From NCBI GenBank assembly GCA_044371535.1, contig JBILTL010000001.1, positions 1 through 64,000 on the forward strand: a DNA stretch of 64,000 bases, written 5' to 3'. The position numbers were made by a program, and so were the translations under genes. How positions within the stretch are numbered: position 1 is the first letter of the stretch; every line of letters begins with the position of its first letter. The notes beneath the pieces are model-generated. The model worked only from the letters and a program-made list of their open reading frames with translations. It was not told the DNA's origin and did no database searches. The DNA is from CAIZGX01 sp044371535 (GTDB taxonomy: Bacteria; Bacteroidota; Bacteroidia; Flavobacteriales_D; Sanyastnellaceae). Below, one piece after another: positions 8,035 through 16,015 of the stretch.

Positions 8035-8877
8035 TCGTCCCTTCCCCCAAACCCAAACACTCACCGCTAACCACACACTCACCGCAGGGAAAAACCAACC
8101 GTTGATGAGGTGCATGAAGAGCTTTCCAGCGAAGGGGAAAATAGTTAGTCCAAGACTGAACGCGTTGAACGAAAGGTGCATCAGCACCGCTGTCCAAATG
8201 CTTCCGGTATACAATACAAAATAACCCATTAAAGCGCCCAGTAACATGCGGGGCAAGAAACCCGCCACATGAAAATGAATGGCAGCAAACAAAATCGCAG
8301 ATATCCAAATCGCCCAATGCTTCGATTGGGTCCAACTCTTCATGACGCCCTGAATAAGTCCGCGGAACATGAGCTCTTCGGTTAAGGGTGCAATGATGAC
8401 AGTCGAGAGCAAAACTACAAACGGATGAACCTTCGACAACGCTCCCAACTGCTGGTAAAACGCATTGCTATCGTCTTCCATGGCGTTCTCTAACATCCAC
8501 GAAGGCAAGAGCGATTCAACCTTCGCTGAAAAATAATAAATGAAAGGAATACCTATTCCCATAACAACCAATCCCAACAAAGCGGCCCTTCCACCCTTCC
8601 AGCGAAAAGATGTCCATTCCACTTTCGTCAACCATTTCTGTGCAATCAGCAATGGTCCAAACCCAACACCCAACTGAATGAGCGCATTCAACGTCAAAAC
8701 AAATAAAAAGACTTGCTGATCAATTTTCGAATTTGCCAAAATCGCATTCACCCCTTCTTCACTTCCACAATAAACGTACAACCCTCCAATGAAAAACAAT
8801 TGTCCAAGCATGTAGATGAAACCGAAAAGGGTTATGGCTATGAGGGCTTGGTTTTTTGATGTTAAAAAGTTAAACAT
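8023..8877 (-). CDS. CPBP family intramembrane glutamic endopeptidase
   Basis: 284 residues with multiple transmembrane helices and the Abi/CaaX-protease motifs: EELMFRG (paired Glu, about residues 166-172), an HFHVAGF segment with His and HLSFNAF near the C-terminus. Members cleave proteins or peptides in the inner membrane, and some give bacteriocin immunity. It converges on the RRE-kinase-peptidase cluster and overlaps its last gene by 12 bp, so a functional link is possible but not shown. A TATCTTTG box lies exactly 4 nt before the ATG, suggesting a leaderless transcript. Confidence 0.9.
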   Translation of the reverse strand: MFNFLTSKNQALIAITLFGFIYMLGQLFFIGGLYVYCGSEEGVNAILANSKIDQQVFLFVLTLNALIQLGVGFGPLLIAQKWLTKVEWTSFRWKGGRAALLGLVVMGIGIPFIYYFSAKVESLLPSWMLENAMEDDSNAFYQQLGALSKVHPFVVLLSTVIIAPLTEELMFRGLIQGVMKSWTQSKHWAIWISAILFAAIHFHVAGFLPRMLLGALMGYFVLYTGSIWTAVLMHLSFNAFSLGLTIFPFAGKLFMHLINGWFFPAVSVWLAVSVWVWGKGRLMK

Positions 8878-8881
8878 CCAA

Positions 8882-8889
8882 CAAAGATA
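8882..8889 (-). promoter_or_regulatory. -7 box 4 nt before CPBP start
   Basis: Read on the minus strand: TATCTTTG, then 4 nt, then ATG. Same layout as upstream of the MBOAT gene at 25917, including the decamer repeat behind it. Confidence 0.6.
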
Positions 8890-8902
8890 AGGTTCTTTTG
8901 TA

Positions 8903-8942
8903 GGTAAGAGAAGTTAAGAAAAGGGAAGAAAAGGGGAAGAAT
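8903..8942. repeat. Four 10-bp phased purine repeats upstream of CPBP promoter
   Basis: Four consecutive decamers of the forms ggtaagagaa, gttaagaaaa, gggaagaaaa and ggggaagaat, in exact 10-nt register. A similar block is at 25943-25982, also just upstream of a TATnTTTG promoter on the minus strand. On the transcribed side this is a helically phased pyrimidine tract. Confidence 0.75.
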
Positions 8943-9000
8943 GTGCAAGCACGAATGTGGCAGAGCCACGAATGCCTTTGGCGAATGTCTTCGACGATTG
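8939..9000. repeat. Mini-hairpin array, cgaatg spacer family
   Basis: Four small palindromes of changing sequence (TGCAAGCA, TGGCAGAGCCA, CCTTTGG, TCTTCGA) alternate with a constant (c)gaatg spacer, ending in cgattg. The last has the C-TTC-G core seen in the other arrays. It lies in the 455-bp gap between the CPBP gene and the RND operon and is the only example with this spacer. Confidence 0.8.
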
Positions 9001-9055
9001 CTGAAAAAAAGAGCAAGCCCTAATTGAAATCGAGCTCGTTTATCGAGCGTCATTC

Positions 9056-9185
9056 GAAATGCCCCCACAGAAGGTGGGGAAAAAGGTTTAGAGATTCTCT
9101 TCTTTCAAAAGCAAAGAGATGCTGCCTTCTTCAAGATTGATTTATTTGCAAAGATTTTATCCCCCACCTTCTGTGGGGGCATTTC
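9056..9185. repeat. 130-bp element with 24-bp perfect inverted arms
   Basis: Arms at 9056-9079 and 9162-9185 are perfect reverse complements, separated by 82 bp. Each arm is itself a hairpin (CCCCAC and GTGGGG around AGAAG). No coding region lies inside. It looks like a small MITE-like or other non-autonomous element, or a pair of inverted terminator-like repeats; no target-site duplication was recognised. Confidence 0.6.
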
Positions 9186-9252
9186 ACATGTCGCCCTATG
9201 GGGCTCTTTAAACCTTCGGTGATTAACTTCTACGAAGAATGACGAACAAATT

Positions 9253-9291
9253 GTAAAAAAGAAAAAGTCCCCGACCGTTGCCGAGGACTTT
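9253..9291 (-). terminator. Intrinsic terminator of the efflux operon
   Basis: On the minus strand AAAGTCC and GGACTTT pair around a GC-rich loop (9264-9270 with 9285-9291), followed by a T-rich run to about 9253. It lies about 40 nt past the RND gene stop and ends the tetR-tolC-MFP-RND unit. Confidence 0.85.
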
Positions 9292-9332
9292 CCCCTAAAC
9301 CTTAACCAAAACTCCTGAAGAACTTCAGGATA

Positions 9333-12300
9333 CTAGAGTGCAGCCTCCTGCGACTCAGCCTCTTCATTTTTCTTGCCAAAAATTCTCTTCATGCGCGATT
9401 TTGTGTTTTCGCTCATTTGATACATGACAGGAACTACAATTAATGTGATGAATGTTGCGAAACTTAATCCGAATACTATCGTCCAAGCCAATGGCCCCCA
9501 GAACGCAACACTGTCTCCTCCGAAATAGATCTTCGGATCTAATTCCGTGAACATGGTCACGAAGTCAATGTTGAATCCGATAGCCAATGGAATCATACCG
9601 AGAATGGTTGCAGTTGCAGTAAGCAATACCGGCGTCATACGCACTCGGCCCGCTTCAACAATAGCGTCGTGCAGATTGCTTCCGCGTTCACGCAAGATGT
9701 CGGTGAATTCAACCAACAAGATTCCATTGCGGACAACGATACCGGCTAGTGCCACAATACCCACTCCTGTCATGACAATACTGATTGACATGTCGAAAAT
9801 GGCAAGTCCTAATAATACTCCAATGACACTGAAAACAATTTCAGAAAGGATAATCATCGTTCTTCCTATCGAGTTGAATTGCATAATCAAAATCAATACG
9901 ATTAATCCTATCGCAATCAAACCTGCCATTCCCAAGAAACTCGCTGTTTCAGCCTGCTCTTCTTTCTCTCCTCCCATCTTCACCGAAACTCCTTTTGGAA
10001 GGTCTTTGAATTCATTAACTTTCTGCTCAATGTTCGCTACCACTTCATTCGGATTGAATCCCGTAAGGACGTTCGATCCGAGGGTAACAATACGCTTCTG
10101 ATCTTTTCTGCGAATACCTGCATAGGTGCTGCTGTAATGAACGTCTGCGAAGGCCGAGATAGGCACTTGACGAACCATTCCCATCATGTTCATATCACGG
10201 AAAGTGATAACCATGTTGCGAACTTCTTCCAAGTTGTTACGCTGATCTTCCTTCAAACGAATCTGAATCGGATACTCGTCTTCATCATCTCGGAAGTTCG
10301 ACGGATTATCAATTCCGAAAATAGATTTACGCAATTCCATACCTACTTGCGCCAACGATAAACCTTCGCGATTCAAACGCTCGCGGTTAATGTCAATCAC
10401 AATCTCTGGCTTGTTGCGTTGCAAATCGCTCTTCAATTCTTCAACACCCGGAATCTGCTGAGCATCTAAATAATTCTTCAAATTCACACTCGCTGCAATC
10501 AAGTCTTCGAAATTCTCACCGGTAATTTCTACGCTAATTGGTTTCGCCGTGGGCGGACCGTTTTGCTCTTGATCTACAGAGATTTCAACCCCAGGAATTC
10601 CTTGAACAGCAACGCGAATTTTTTCCAAATACTCCAACGTACTTTGTCCGTTACGCTTCGAAAATTCAACGAACCCAACACCTACTTTCGCTTTGTGCGA
10701 ATACGGTGCACGGTCATCGCGAGACTCGTTCGCACCCACTGCAACGTTGGTAATGACAGACTCAACCATCGGATTGTTTTCTCCAATTACGCTGTACACG
10801 CGCTCTTCAATAATTCGAGCCACACTGTCGGTTGCTTCTGGCTTCGTTCCAACCGGAAGACTTGCATACACATACACGAAATTCGGATCGGCCTTCGGGA
10901 AGAATACCACTTCAGGTTTACGCAAACCGGTAACAAAGAACGACAAGAGTAACAACGCTAAGGTGCTAAACAAAATCGTCTTCGGACGCGTTAATGCCCA
11001 TGCTAAGAATCGAGCATACACTGCCTGAACACCGGGCCAAGTCTTGTTTTGGAAACGTTCGATCATGCGTTTCAAAATGAAACGATAGAAGATGTAAATG
11101 ATTAACATGAACATCGTGAAGTTGCCCATTCCGACATTTCCACTGATGTAAAAGAGAATTCCAACTACAATAAAAATAACCGAAGTAATTCCCAATTTCT
11201 TTACGTTCACTCCCTTGTCTTCTTTGTGCGGTTTCATGAAGTCTACCGCGAAAACCGGACTAATGATATACGCAACAATCAACGATGCGCTCAGCGTAAT
11301 GATCAATGTAATGGGAAGGTATCCCATGAACTTTCCAATCACACCATCCCAAAACGCAAGCGGAACGAACGGTGCAAGTGTAGTTGCCGTTCCAGATAGT
11401 ACAGGAAGGAAAATTTCTCCTGCCGCTTTCTTAGCCGCGATCCTAATTGGAACTTTTCCGTTGTCGTAAATACGGTGCGTATTTTCAACAACAACAATCG
11501 CATCATCTACCACAATTCCCAATCCCAGAAGGAAGGCGAACAAGACAATCATGTTCATGGTGAAATCCAAACCAGGTAACAACAAGAAGGCAATGAACAT
11601 CGAAAGCGGAACAGAAAGTCCAACGAAAATCGCGTTCGTTGCTCCCATGAAGAACATCAAAATCAAGGTTACTAAAACGAAACCAATGATGATGGTGTTA
11701 ATCAAATCGTGCAGCGTAATACGCGTTGTTCTACTCTGATCTCCGGTTACAACAACACTTAAATCTTGCGGAAACTTGTCTTTCTTCATTTCCTCAATAA
11801 TGGCCTGAATTCCGTCAGACGCATTAATCAAGTTTTCTCCTCCGCGCTTAATAACGTTCAACGTTATAACGTTCTTCTTGTCCAATCTCCCGTAAGACTC
11901 TTGCTCTTTGTGTCCGTCTACCACTTCCGCAATGTCTTTCAAATACATGTGCGCACCGGTCTGTCCAGATACAATCGAGTTTTTAATTTCTTCAATGTCT
12001 TTGAATTCTCCACTCACACTTAGCGTGCGCTTCATGTCGTCGAGTACTACGCTACCACCACTGATGGTTAAGTTTTCGTAGTTCAAGGTGCGTTCAATAT
12101 CGCCAATGCTAATTTGTGCAGCAGCGGCTTTATACATGTCTACGTTCACTTGAATCTCGCGCTCCAACGCTCCCACCATGTCAACACGCGTGATCTCTTT
12201 CATTCCTTCAATTTTATCTTGAAGTTCTTCCGCGTATTTTTTCAATTCATCGAGACTGTAATTACCTGCAATGTTCACGAACAAAATAGGCATCTCAGAA

Positions 12301-12722
12301 AACTCAACTTCCATAACGTTCGGATCGGCAGGAAGATCTTGTGGAAGATCTTTCTTAGCCTTGTCCACAGCGTCTTTCACCTTTTGCTTCGCAACAGGTA
12401 CGTCTACGTTCGTGTTGAATTCAACTACCACACTCGAGAAATCTTGAATGCTGGTACTAGTTACTTTCTTCACACCGGCAATTGACTTGATTTGCTTTTC
12501 AATGTTTTTTGAAACCAAATTTTCAACGTCCTTCGGTGCTGCTCCCGGATAAACAGTACTCACATAAATTGTTGGAATAACAATGTCTGGAAACTGTTCC
12601 TTCGGAATGCTTCTGTATGTAAGAATACCCGCTAACGTAATGAATATCGTTAGCAAATAAATGGTAGTCTTATTATCAATGGCCCAACTGGTGGGTTTGA
12701 ATTCTTTAAATTTTTCTAGCAT
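9333..12722 (-). CDS. RND efflux transporter permease subunit (HAE1-like)
   Basis: Proton-driven inner-membrane pump of a tripartite efflux system. 1129 residues, slightly longer than AcrB (about 1050). It shows the duplicated RND layout: N-terminal helix (YLLTIFITLAGILTY), first porter domain, a helix bundle with GIVVDDAIVVVEN (about residues 406-418), second porter domain, and a second bundle with GIVVRNGILLVEF. Extra length is mainly an additional hydrophobic segment between the halves (about residues 510-560). It starts 11 bp after the adaptor stop and is the last gene of the operon. Substrate not predictable. Confidence 0.95.
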   Translation of the reverse strand: MLEKFKEFKPTSWAIDNKTTIYLLTIFITLAGILTYRSIPKEQFPDIVIPTIYVSTVYPGAAPKDVENLVSKNIEKQIKSIAGVKKVTSTSIQDFSSVVVEFNTNVDVPVAKQKVKDAVDKAKKDLPQDLPADPNVMEVEFSEMPILFVNIAGNYSLDELKKYAEELQDKIEGMKEITRVDMVGALEREIQVNVDMYKAAAAQISIGDIERTLNYENLTISGGSVVLDDMKRTLSVSGEFKDIEEIKNSIVSGQTGAHMYLKDIAEVVDGHKEQESYGRLDKKNVITLNVIKRGGENLINASDGIQAIIEEMKKDKFPQDLSVVVTGDQSRTTRITLHDLINTIIIGFVLVTLILMFFMGATNAIFVGLSVPLSMFIAFLLLPGLDFTMNMIVLFAFLLGLGIVVDDAIVVVENTHRIYDNGKVPIRIAAKKAAGEIFLPVLSGTATTLAPFVPLAFWDGVIGKFMGYLPITLIITLSASLIVAYIISPVFAVDFMKPHKEDKGVNVKKLGITSVIFIVVGILFYISGNVGMGNFTMFMLIIYIFYRFILKRMIERFQNKTWPGVQAVYARFLAWALTRPKTILFSTLALLLLSFFVTGLRKPEVVFFPKADPNFVYVYASLPVGTKPEATDSVARIIEERVYSVIGENNPMVESVITNVAVGANESRDDRAPYSHKAKVGVGFVEFSKRNGQSTLEYLEKIRVAVQGIPGVEISVDQEQNGPPTAKPISVEITGENFEDLIAASVNLKNYLDAQQIPGVEELKSDLQRNKPEIVIDINRERLNREGLSLAQVGMELRKSIFGIDNPSNFRDDEDEYPIQIRLKEDQRNNLEEVRNMVITFRDMNMMGMVRQVPISAFADVHYSSTYAGIRRKDQKRIVTLGSNVLTGFNPNEVVANIEQKVNEFKDLPKGVSVKMGGEKEEQAETASFLGMAGLIAIGLIVLILIMQFNSIGRTMIILSEIVFSVIGVLLGLAIFDMSISIVMTGVGIVALAGIVVRNGILLVEFTDILRERGSNLHDAIVEAGRVRMTPVLLTATATILGMIPLAIGFNIDFVTMFTELDPKIYFGGDSVAFWGPLAWTIVFGLSFATFITLIVVPVMYQMSENTKSRMKRIFGKKNEEAESQEAAL

Positions 12723-12733
12723 GATTCGGCTTC

Positions 12734-13858
12734 TTATAATTCAATTGCCATTCCTTCTGTTAACTCTGCGTAACCTGTGGTGATTAACTTATCGCCAATG
12801 CTCAAACCGCCCGTCAATTCAGCGTTTCCAGCGTACACTTGTCCAACAGTAACCGCTCTTCTGCGCGCAGTTAACACACCGTTTTCGTTCACTGCAACGT
12901 AAACGAATTGCAAGTTGTTTTCATTTTGAATGATGTTCAATGGTGCTAAGATGGCGGCAGGATTTTCATAGTCAACAATCTTCATGATGCTTACCATATT
13001 CGGACGAAGCATTTCGTTTGAACCCGACAACATGGCTTCAGCCGTGAAGGTGCGAGACATAGGACTAATGAATTTTGCTGTGAATGAAATGCTTCCTTCA
13101 ATCTCTGTTGCAATGTCTGGGAAGTACAACAATACTTTGTTTCCTTTCTTCACTTTGTTTGCATAAGTTTCAGCAACTTCAGACTTCACTTTCAATGAAG
13201 CTAAGTTCACAATTCGGAAGCAAGGATCTGGATTTTGCGCGGTTGCAAATTGTCCAACACGCGCGCCAATGTGATCTACCACTCCGTTAATTGGCGCCTT
13301 CACTTTCGTTAATTCGATTTGCGCTTGAATGGCACTGATTTGTTTTGCCATTGCATCTACTTGAGTCTTTGCTTGAAGGTATTGCACTTCGCTTCCGATC
13401 TTTTGTTCCCACAAACGTTCTTGTCTTAAGAATACGTCTTTCGCCAATTCCAATTGTGGTTGAATAGCAGCAATCTGTGCGGCATACGCACTGTTATCTG
13501 TCTCTGCCAACAACTGTCCAGCTACAACAGCATCGCCTTCGTTCACATAAATCTTTGTAACTAATCCAGGAATTTGCGGAGCAACAACCACGTTGTTCTC
13601 AGCATCTACTGTTCCTTGAATTTCAACACAATGCTTGAATGGTGCAGTTACAACATCTGTTGTCACAACCTTTCTCGCTTTCGCAGCGTTGGTAATTCCC
13701 AATTCTTTTTCAAGGGAAGCAATTTGTCCGTCCAATTCAGAACGCTTCGCTTTCAAATCGTTCAACTCTGCATTCTTATCTTTCGATCCGCAAGAGGCCA
13801 ACAACACAGCAGCTAATCCTAGTGAAGCTGCGATTTTAGAGATATACATGGATTTCAT
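12734..13858 (-). CDS. RND efflux periplasmic adaptor (membrane fusion protein), lipoprotein
   Basis: Links the inner-membrane pump to the outer-membrane channel. 374 residues with a lipoprotein signal (LAAVLLASC, lipid Cys near residue 23), an alpha-helical hairpin (about residues 30-60 and 115-185), a lipoyl-like half motif (VVVAPQIPGLVTKIYVNEGDAVVAGQLLA) and the matching second half (VKAPINGVVDHIGARVGQ), then beta-barrel and membrane-proximal domains. Directly downstream of the TolC-family gene (13 bp). Confidence 0.94.
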   Translation of the reverse strand: MKSMYISKIAASLGLAAVLLASCGSKDKNAELNDLKAKRSELDGQIASLEKELGITNAAKARKVVTTDVVTAPFKHCVEIQGTVDAENNVVVAPQIPGLVTKIYVNEGDAVVAGQLLAETDNSAYAAQIAAIQPQLELAKDVFLRQERLWEQKIGSEVQYLQAKTQVDAMAKQISAIQAQIELTKVKAPINGVVDHIGARVGQFATAQNPDPCFRIVNLASLKVKSEVAETYANKVKKGNKVLLYFPDIATEIEGSISFTAKFISPMSRTFTAEAMLSGSNEMLRPNMVSIMKIVDYENPAAILAPLNIIQNENNLQFVYVAVNENGVLTARRRAVTVGQVYAGNAELTGGLSIGDKLITTGYAELTEGMAIEL

Positions 13859-13871
13859 TTTTTCTTAAATA

Positions 13872-15215
13872 TTATAATGCGTTCAACGATTTTGAAAGTC
13901 TGGTTTGAGCGTTCATTAAACTTAAACGCGCTTGAATAAGTGATACTTGTGCTTGCAACAATTGCGAAGTTTGTCTCGACAATTCGAAGCTGGAAGAAGT
14001 TCCTTGATCGAATTTAATTTGCGTCTTCTGTAATATGCTTGAAGCCAAATTGTAAGACTGCATAGCTAAGTCTACGTTCTGTGTAGCGTTCATGTATTCA
14101 GCCATTCCAACTTGGTATTCCAACTTCGCTGCATTGGTTGAAAAAGAAAGTGTCTCTTCCATACGCTTCACTTCCACTTCAGCACGCTGAATGCTCTTTG
14201 TTTTGCGTCCACCAGAAACAATGGGGATATTCATTGAAAGTCCCCACAACTGTGTCGGGTACCAAGCTTCATCGCCATCGAAGAAGTTAAACTCTTGTCG
14301 TTGCGCCTGACGCTGAAGACTGTAAAAAGCAGCTAGGTTTGGAAGCAAACCCGCTTGTTCGTTCTTTACATTTAATTTTTGAAGCGATAATCCTTCCTTG
14401 ATAATTTGATTGTCGATAAGGTTATCTGCATTGAAAGGCGTTTGAATCAATTGAGCGTTGAATGCTTCCAATATGGTCTTGCTGTTGTCTGCAAGCGTAA
14501 TGTCTTCATCTACGTTCATTCCTATGGTGAATTTCAATAGCGCCTTCGCAATTAACGCTTGTGCTTCTGCAACGCGAATGCGTGCTTCCAATTCATTCAA
14601 TGAAAGGGTCAATTGCTCAACGTCTTGTGTTTCTACAAATCCTTCCTTGTTCAACGCGATAGTTTGGTCTAAAGTAGTCTTCAACAAATCGCGCGATGCT
14701 GTTAAAAGCGCAATGCTTTCTTGCGCAATTACAGCGTAGTGATAAGCCTCTTCCGTTGCCTTCTTCACATCGATTTCGCTTTTAATGATGTTCTTGTTTT
14801 GCAAAGCAGCATAGGCTTTCGACGCTTGCAAACCAATTAACCATGAACCGTCGAACAACAACTGCGAAGCATTAATGCCAGCCGTTAATGTTTGCGGAAC
14901 ACCGAATTGTACAGCAACGTTTTGTCCTGGCATGCCGAAGAAATCTCCAGGTAAAATGCTAGTCGGACGATCAATGAAATTTTGGTACTGCATAGAACCG
15001 CTGATTTGCGGAAGTCCGATAGCGATAAGCTCTTCTGTTTGAAGTTTCGCCGACTGTGCATCTAGATTCGTATTCTTCAGTTGGAACGCATTCTTTAACG
15101 CGTACTCTTTCGCTGCAGCCAAGGTCAGCGCCTGTTGGGCGTTTCCGAGAGAAACAAAACCAAGCGCCACTGCGAGCAGGACACTTACTTTTTTGTTTAT
15201 GTTGAATTGTATCAT
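13872..15215 (-). CDS. TolC family outer-membrane efflux protein
   Basis: Outer-membrane and periplasmic channel of the tripartite pump. 447 residues with a signal peptide (KVSVLLAVALGFVSLGNAQ) and two repeats of the TolC/OEP type, long amphipathic helices rich in Ala, Gln and Leu such as the C-terminal LLQAQVSLIQARLSLMNAQ. It begins 8 bp after the TetR gene stop and is followed by the adaptor and the pump. Confidence 0.93.
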   Translation of the reverse strand: MIQFNINKKVSVLLAVALGFVSLGNAQQALTLAAAKEYALKNAFQLKNTNLDAQSAKLQTEELIAIGLPQISGSMQYQNFIDRPTSILPGDFFGMPGQNVAVQFGVPQTLTAGINASQLLFDGSWLIGLQASKAYAALQNKNIIKSEIDVKKATEEAYHYAVIAQESIALLTASRDLLKTTLDQTIALNKEGFVETQDVEQLTLSLNELEARIRVAEAQALIAKALLKFTIGMNVDEDITLADNSKTILEAFNAQLIQTPFNADNLIDNQIIKEGLSLQKLNVKNEQAGLLPNLAAFYSLQRQAQRQEFNFFDGDEAWYPTQLWGLSMNIPIVSGGRKTKSIQRAEVEVKRMEETLSFSTNAAKLEYQVGMAEYMNATQNVDLAMQSYNLASSILQKTQIKFDQGTSSSFELSRQTSQLLQAQVSLIQARLSLMNAQTRLSKSLNAL

Positions 15216-15223
15216 GAATTGAA

Positions 15224-15868
15224 TTATTGCTTTTTCGTTGATTTTTTCTTGGTTGAAGGAGAAGTGTTCAGAATGTTTTTGTTCAACAACTCTATTCCCT
15301 TAACCGTTGCCATTCCATGAATGTGGTAGGAAAACCATTCCATATAAATATCACTCACTTTGTATTCTTTGCTAGGAAACAAATTCTGATCGAACATGGC
15401 TTCCATTCTTCCAACATACAGTTTGGCCAATACATCTGGATTAATCTCCTTTCTGTACAAACCGTCTTTCTGTCCTTTTACAATGTTTTCGAAAACGCAT
15501 TTGTAAATAATCTCCTGACGGGAAGCGAGCATTTTCTGATGAACGCGTGGATGAAATTTCTCCATGTCGTACGCCACAGACGGATGAATATTTTGCAACA
15601 TTTCCAACACCCAGCGCTTGATCTCTAGACTTTCATCTATCGCATTCAAACCTCTTCCACAAATTTCTTCTATCTGATGTTGCTCTGCCTTGCTGAATAA
15701 AACCACCGCATTTTCCAACAAATCTTCTTTGTCTTTCACATGCGCATACAGCGTCTTCTTTGAGATGCAGAGCTTCCGCGCAATATCGTCCATAGTCAGG
15801 CTTTTAATCCCAAACTTCAGGAACAACGGAAGCGTTTCCATGAGAATATGTTTCTTCTTGTTTTCCAA
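15224..15868 (-). CDS. TetR/AcrR family regulator of the efflux operon
   Basis: First gene of the operon, probably a repressor of it. The N-terminal helix-turn-helix is clear (SLTMDDIARKLCISKKTLYAHVKDKEDLL). The C-terminal ligand domain is helical and ends in a Lys/Ser/Thr-rich tail. Start choice: the first helix (ENKKKHILMETLPLFLKFG) begins before the first ATG at 15841, and TTG at 15868 restores it, with a TATCTTCG box 7 nt upstream. Further upstream the frame runs into an operator-like region and a repeat array, so longer starts are unlikely. Confidence 0.85.
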   Translation of the reverse strand: MENKKKHILMETLPLFLKFGIKSLTMDDIARKLCISKKTLYAHVKDKEDLLENAVVLFSKAEQHQIEEICGRGLNAIDESLEIKRWVLEMLQNIHPSVAYDMEKFHPRVHQKMLASRQEIIYKCVFENIVKGQKDGLYRKEINPDVLAKLYVGRMEAMFDQNLFPSKEYKVSDIYMEWFSYHIHGMATVKGIELLNKNILNTSPSTKKKSTKKQ

Positions 15869-15900
15869 ATCGCCGCGAAGATAGACACAAAATTCACATT

Positions 15901-15945
15901 GGAAACGAAAAATGGAAAAAATGTTTCCTTTACACACTTTGTGTG
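15901..15945. promoter_or_regulatory. Candidate operator of tetR-efflux operon
   Basis: Two dyads lie just upstream of the promoter: GGAAAC (15901-15906) with GTTTCC (15923-15928), and CACAC-TTT-GTGTG (15933-15945). TetR-type repressors bind such short dyads, and auto-control is common when the regulator leads the operon. Inferred from symmetry and position only. Confidence 0.4.
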
Positions 15946-16009
15946 ATGACCCTGCGGGATGACCGCGGAGCGGATGACGCAACAAGGTTGCGATGACCAG
16001 GGAAGCTGG
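15945..16009. repeat. Mini-hairpin array, gatgac spacer family
   Basis: Four units of gatgac plus a hairpin of different sequence: CCTGCGG, CGCGGAGCG, GCAACAAGGTTGC and CCAGGGAAGCTGG. Stems are perfectly paired in each although the sequences are unrelated, so pairing rather than sequence is conserved. It fills the whole gap between the tetR operator and the receptor stop. Confidence 0.85.
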
Positions 16010-16015
16010 TAAAGA

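Noticed and set aside
9547..10101. 184-codon plus-strand ORF
   Set aside because: Lies wholly opposite the RND pump gene, with no recognisable motif; a shadow of its codon bias.
15869..15985. Longer TetR start
   Set aside because: The extension runs through the promoter box, operator dyads and gatgac array and has no TetR-like sequence.
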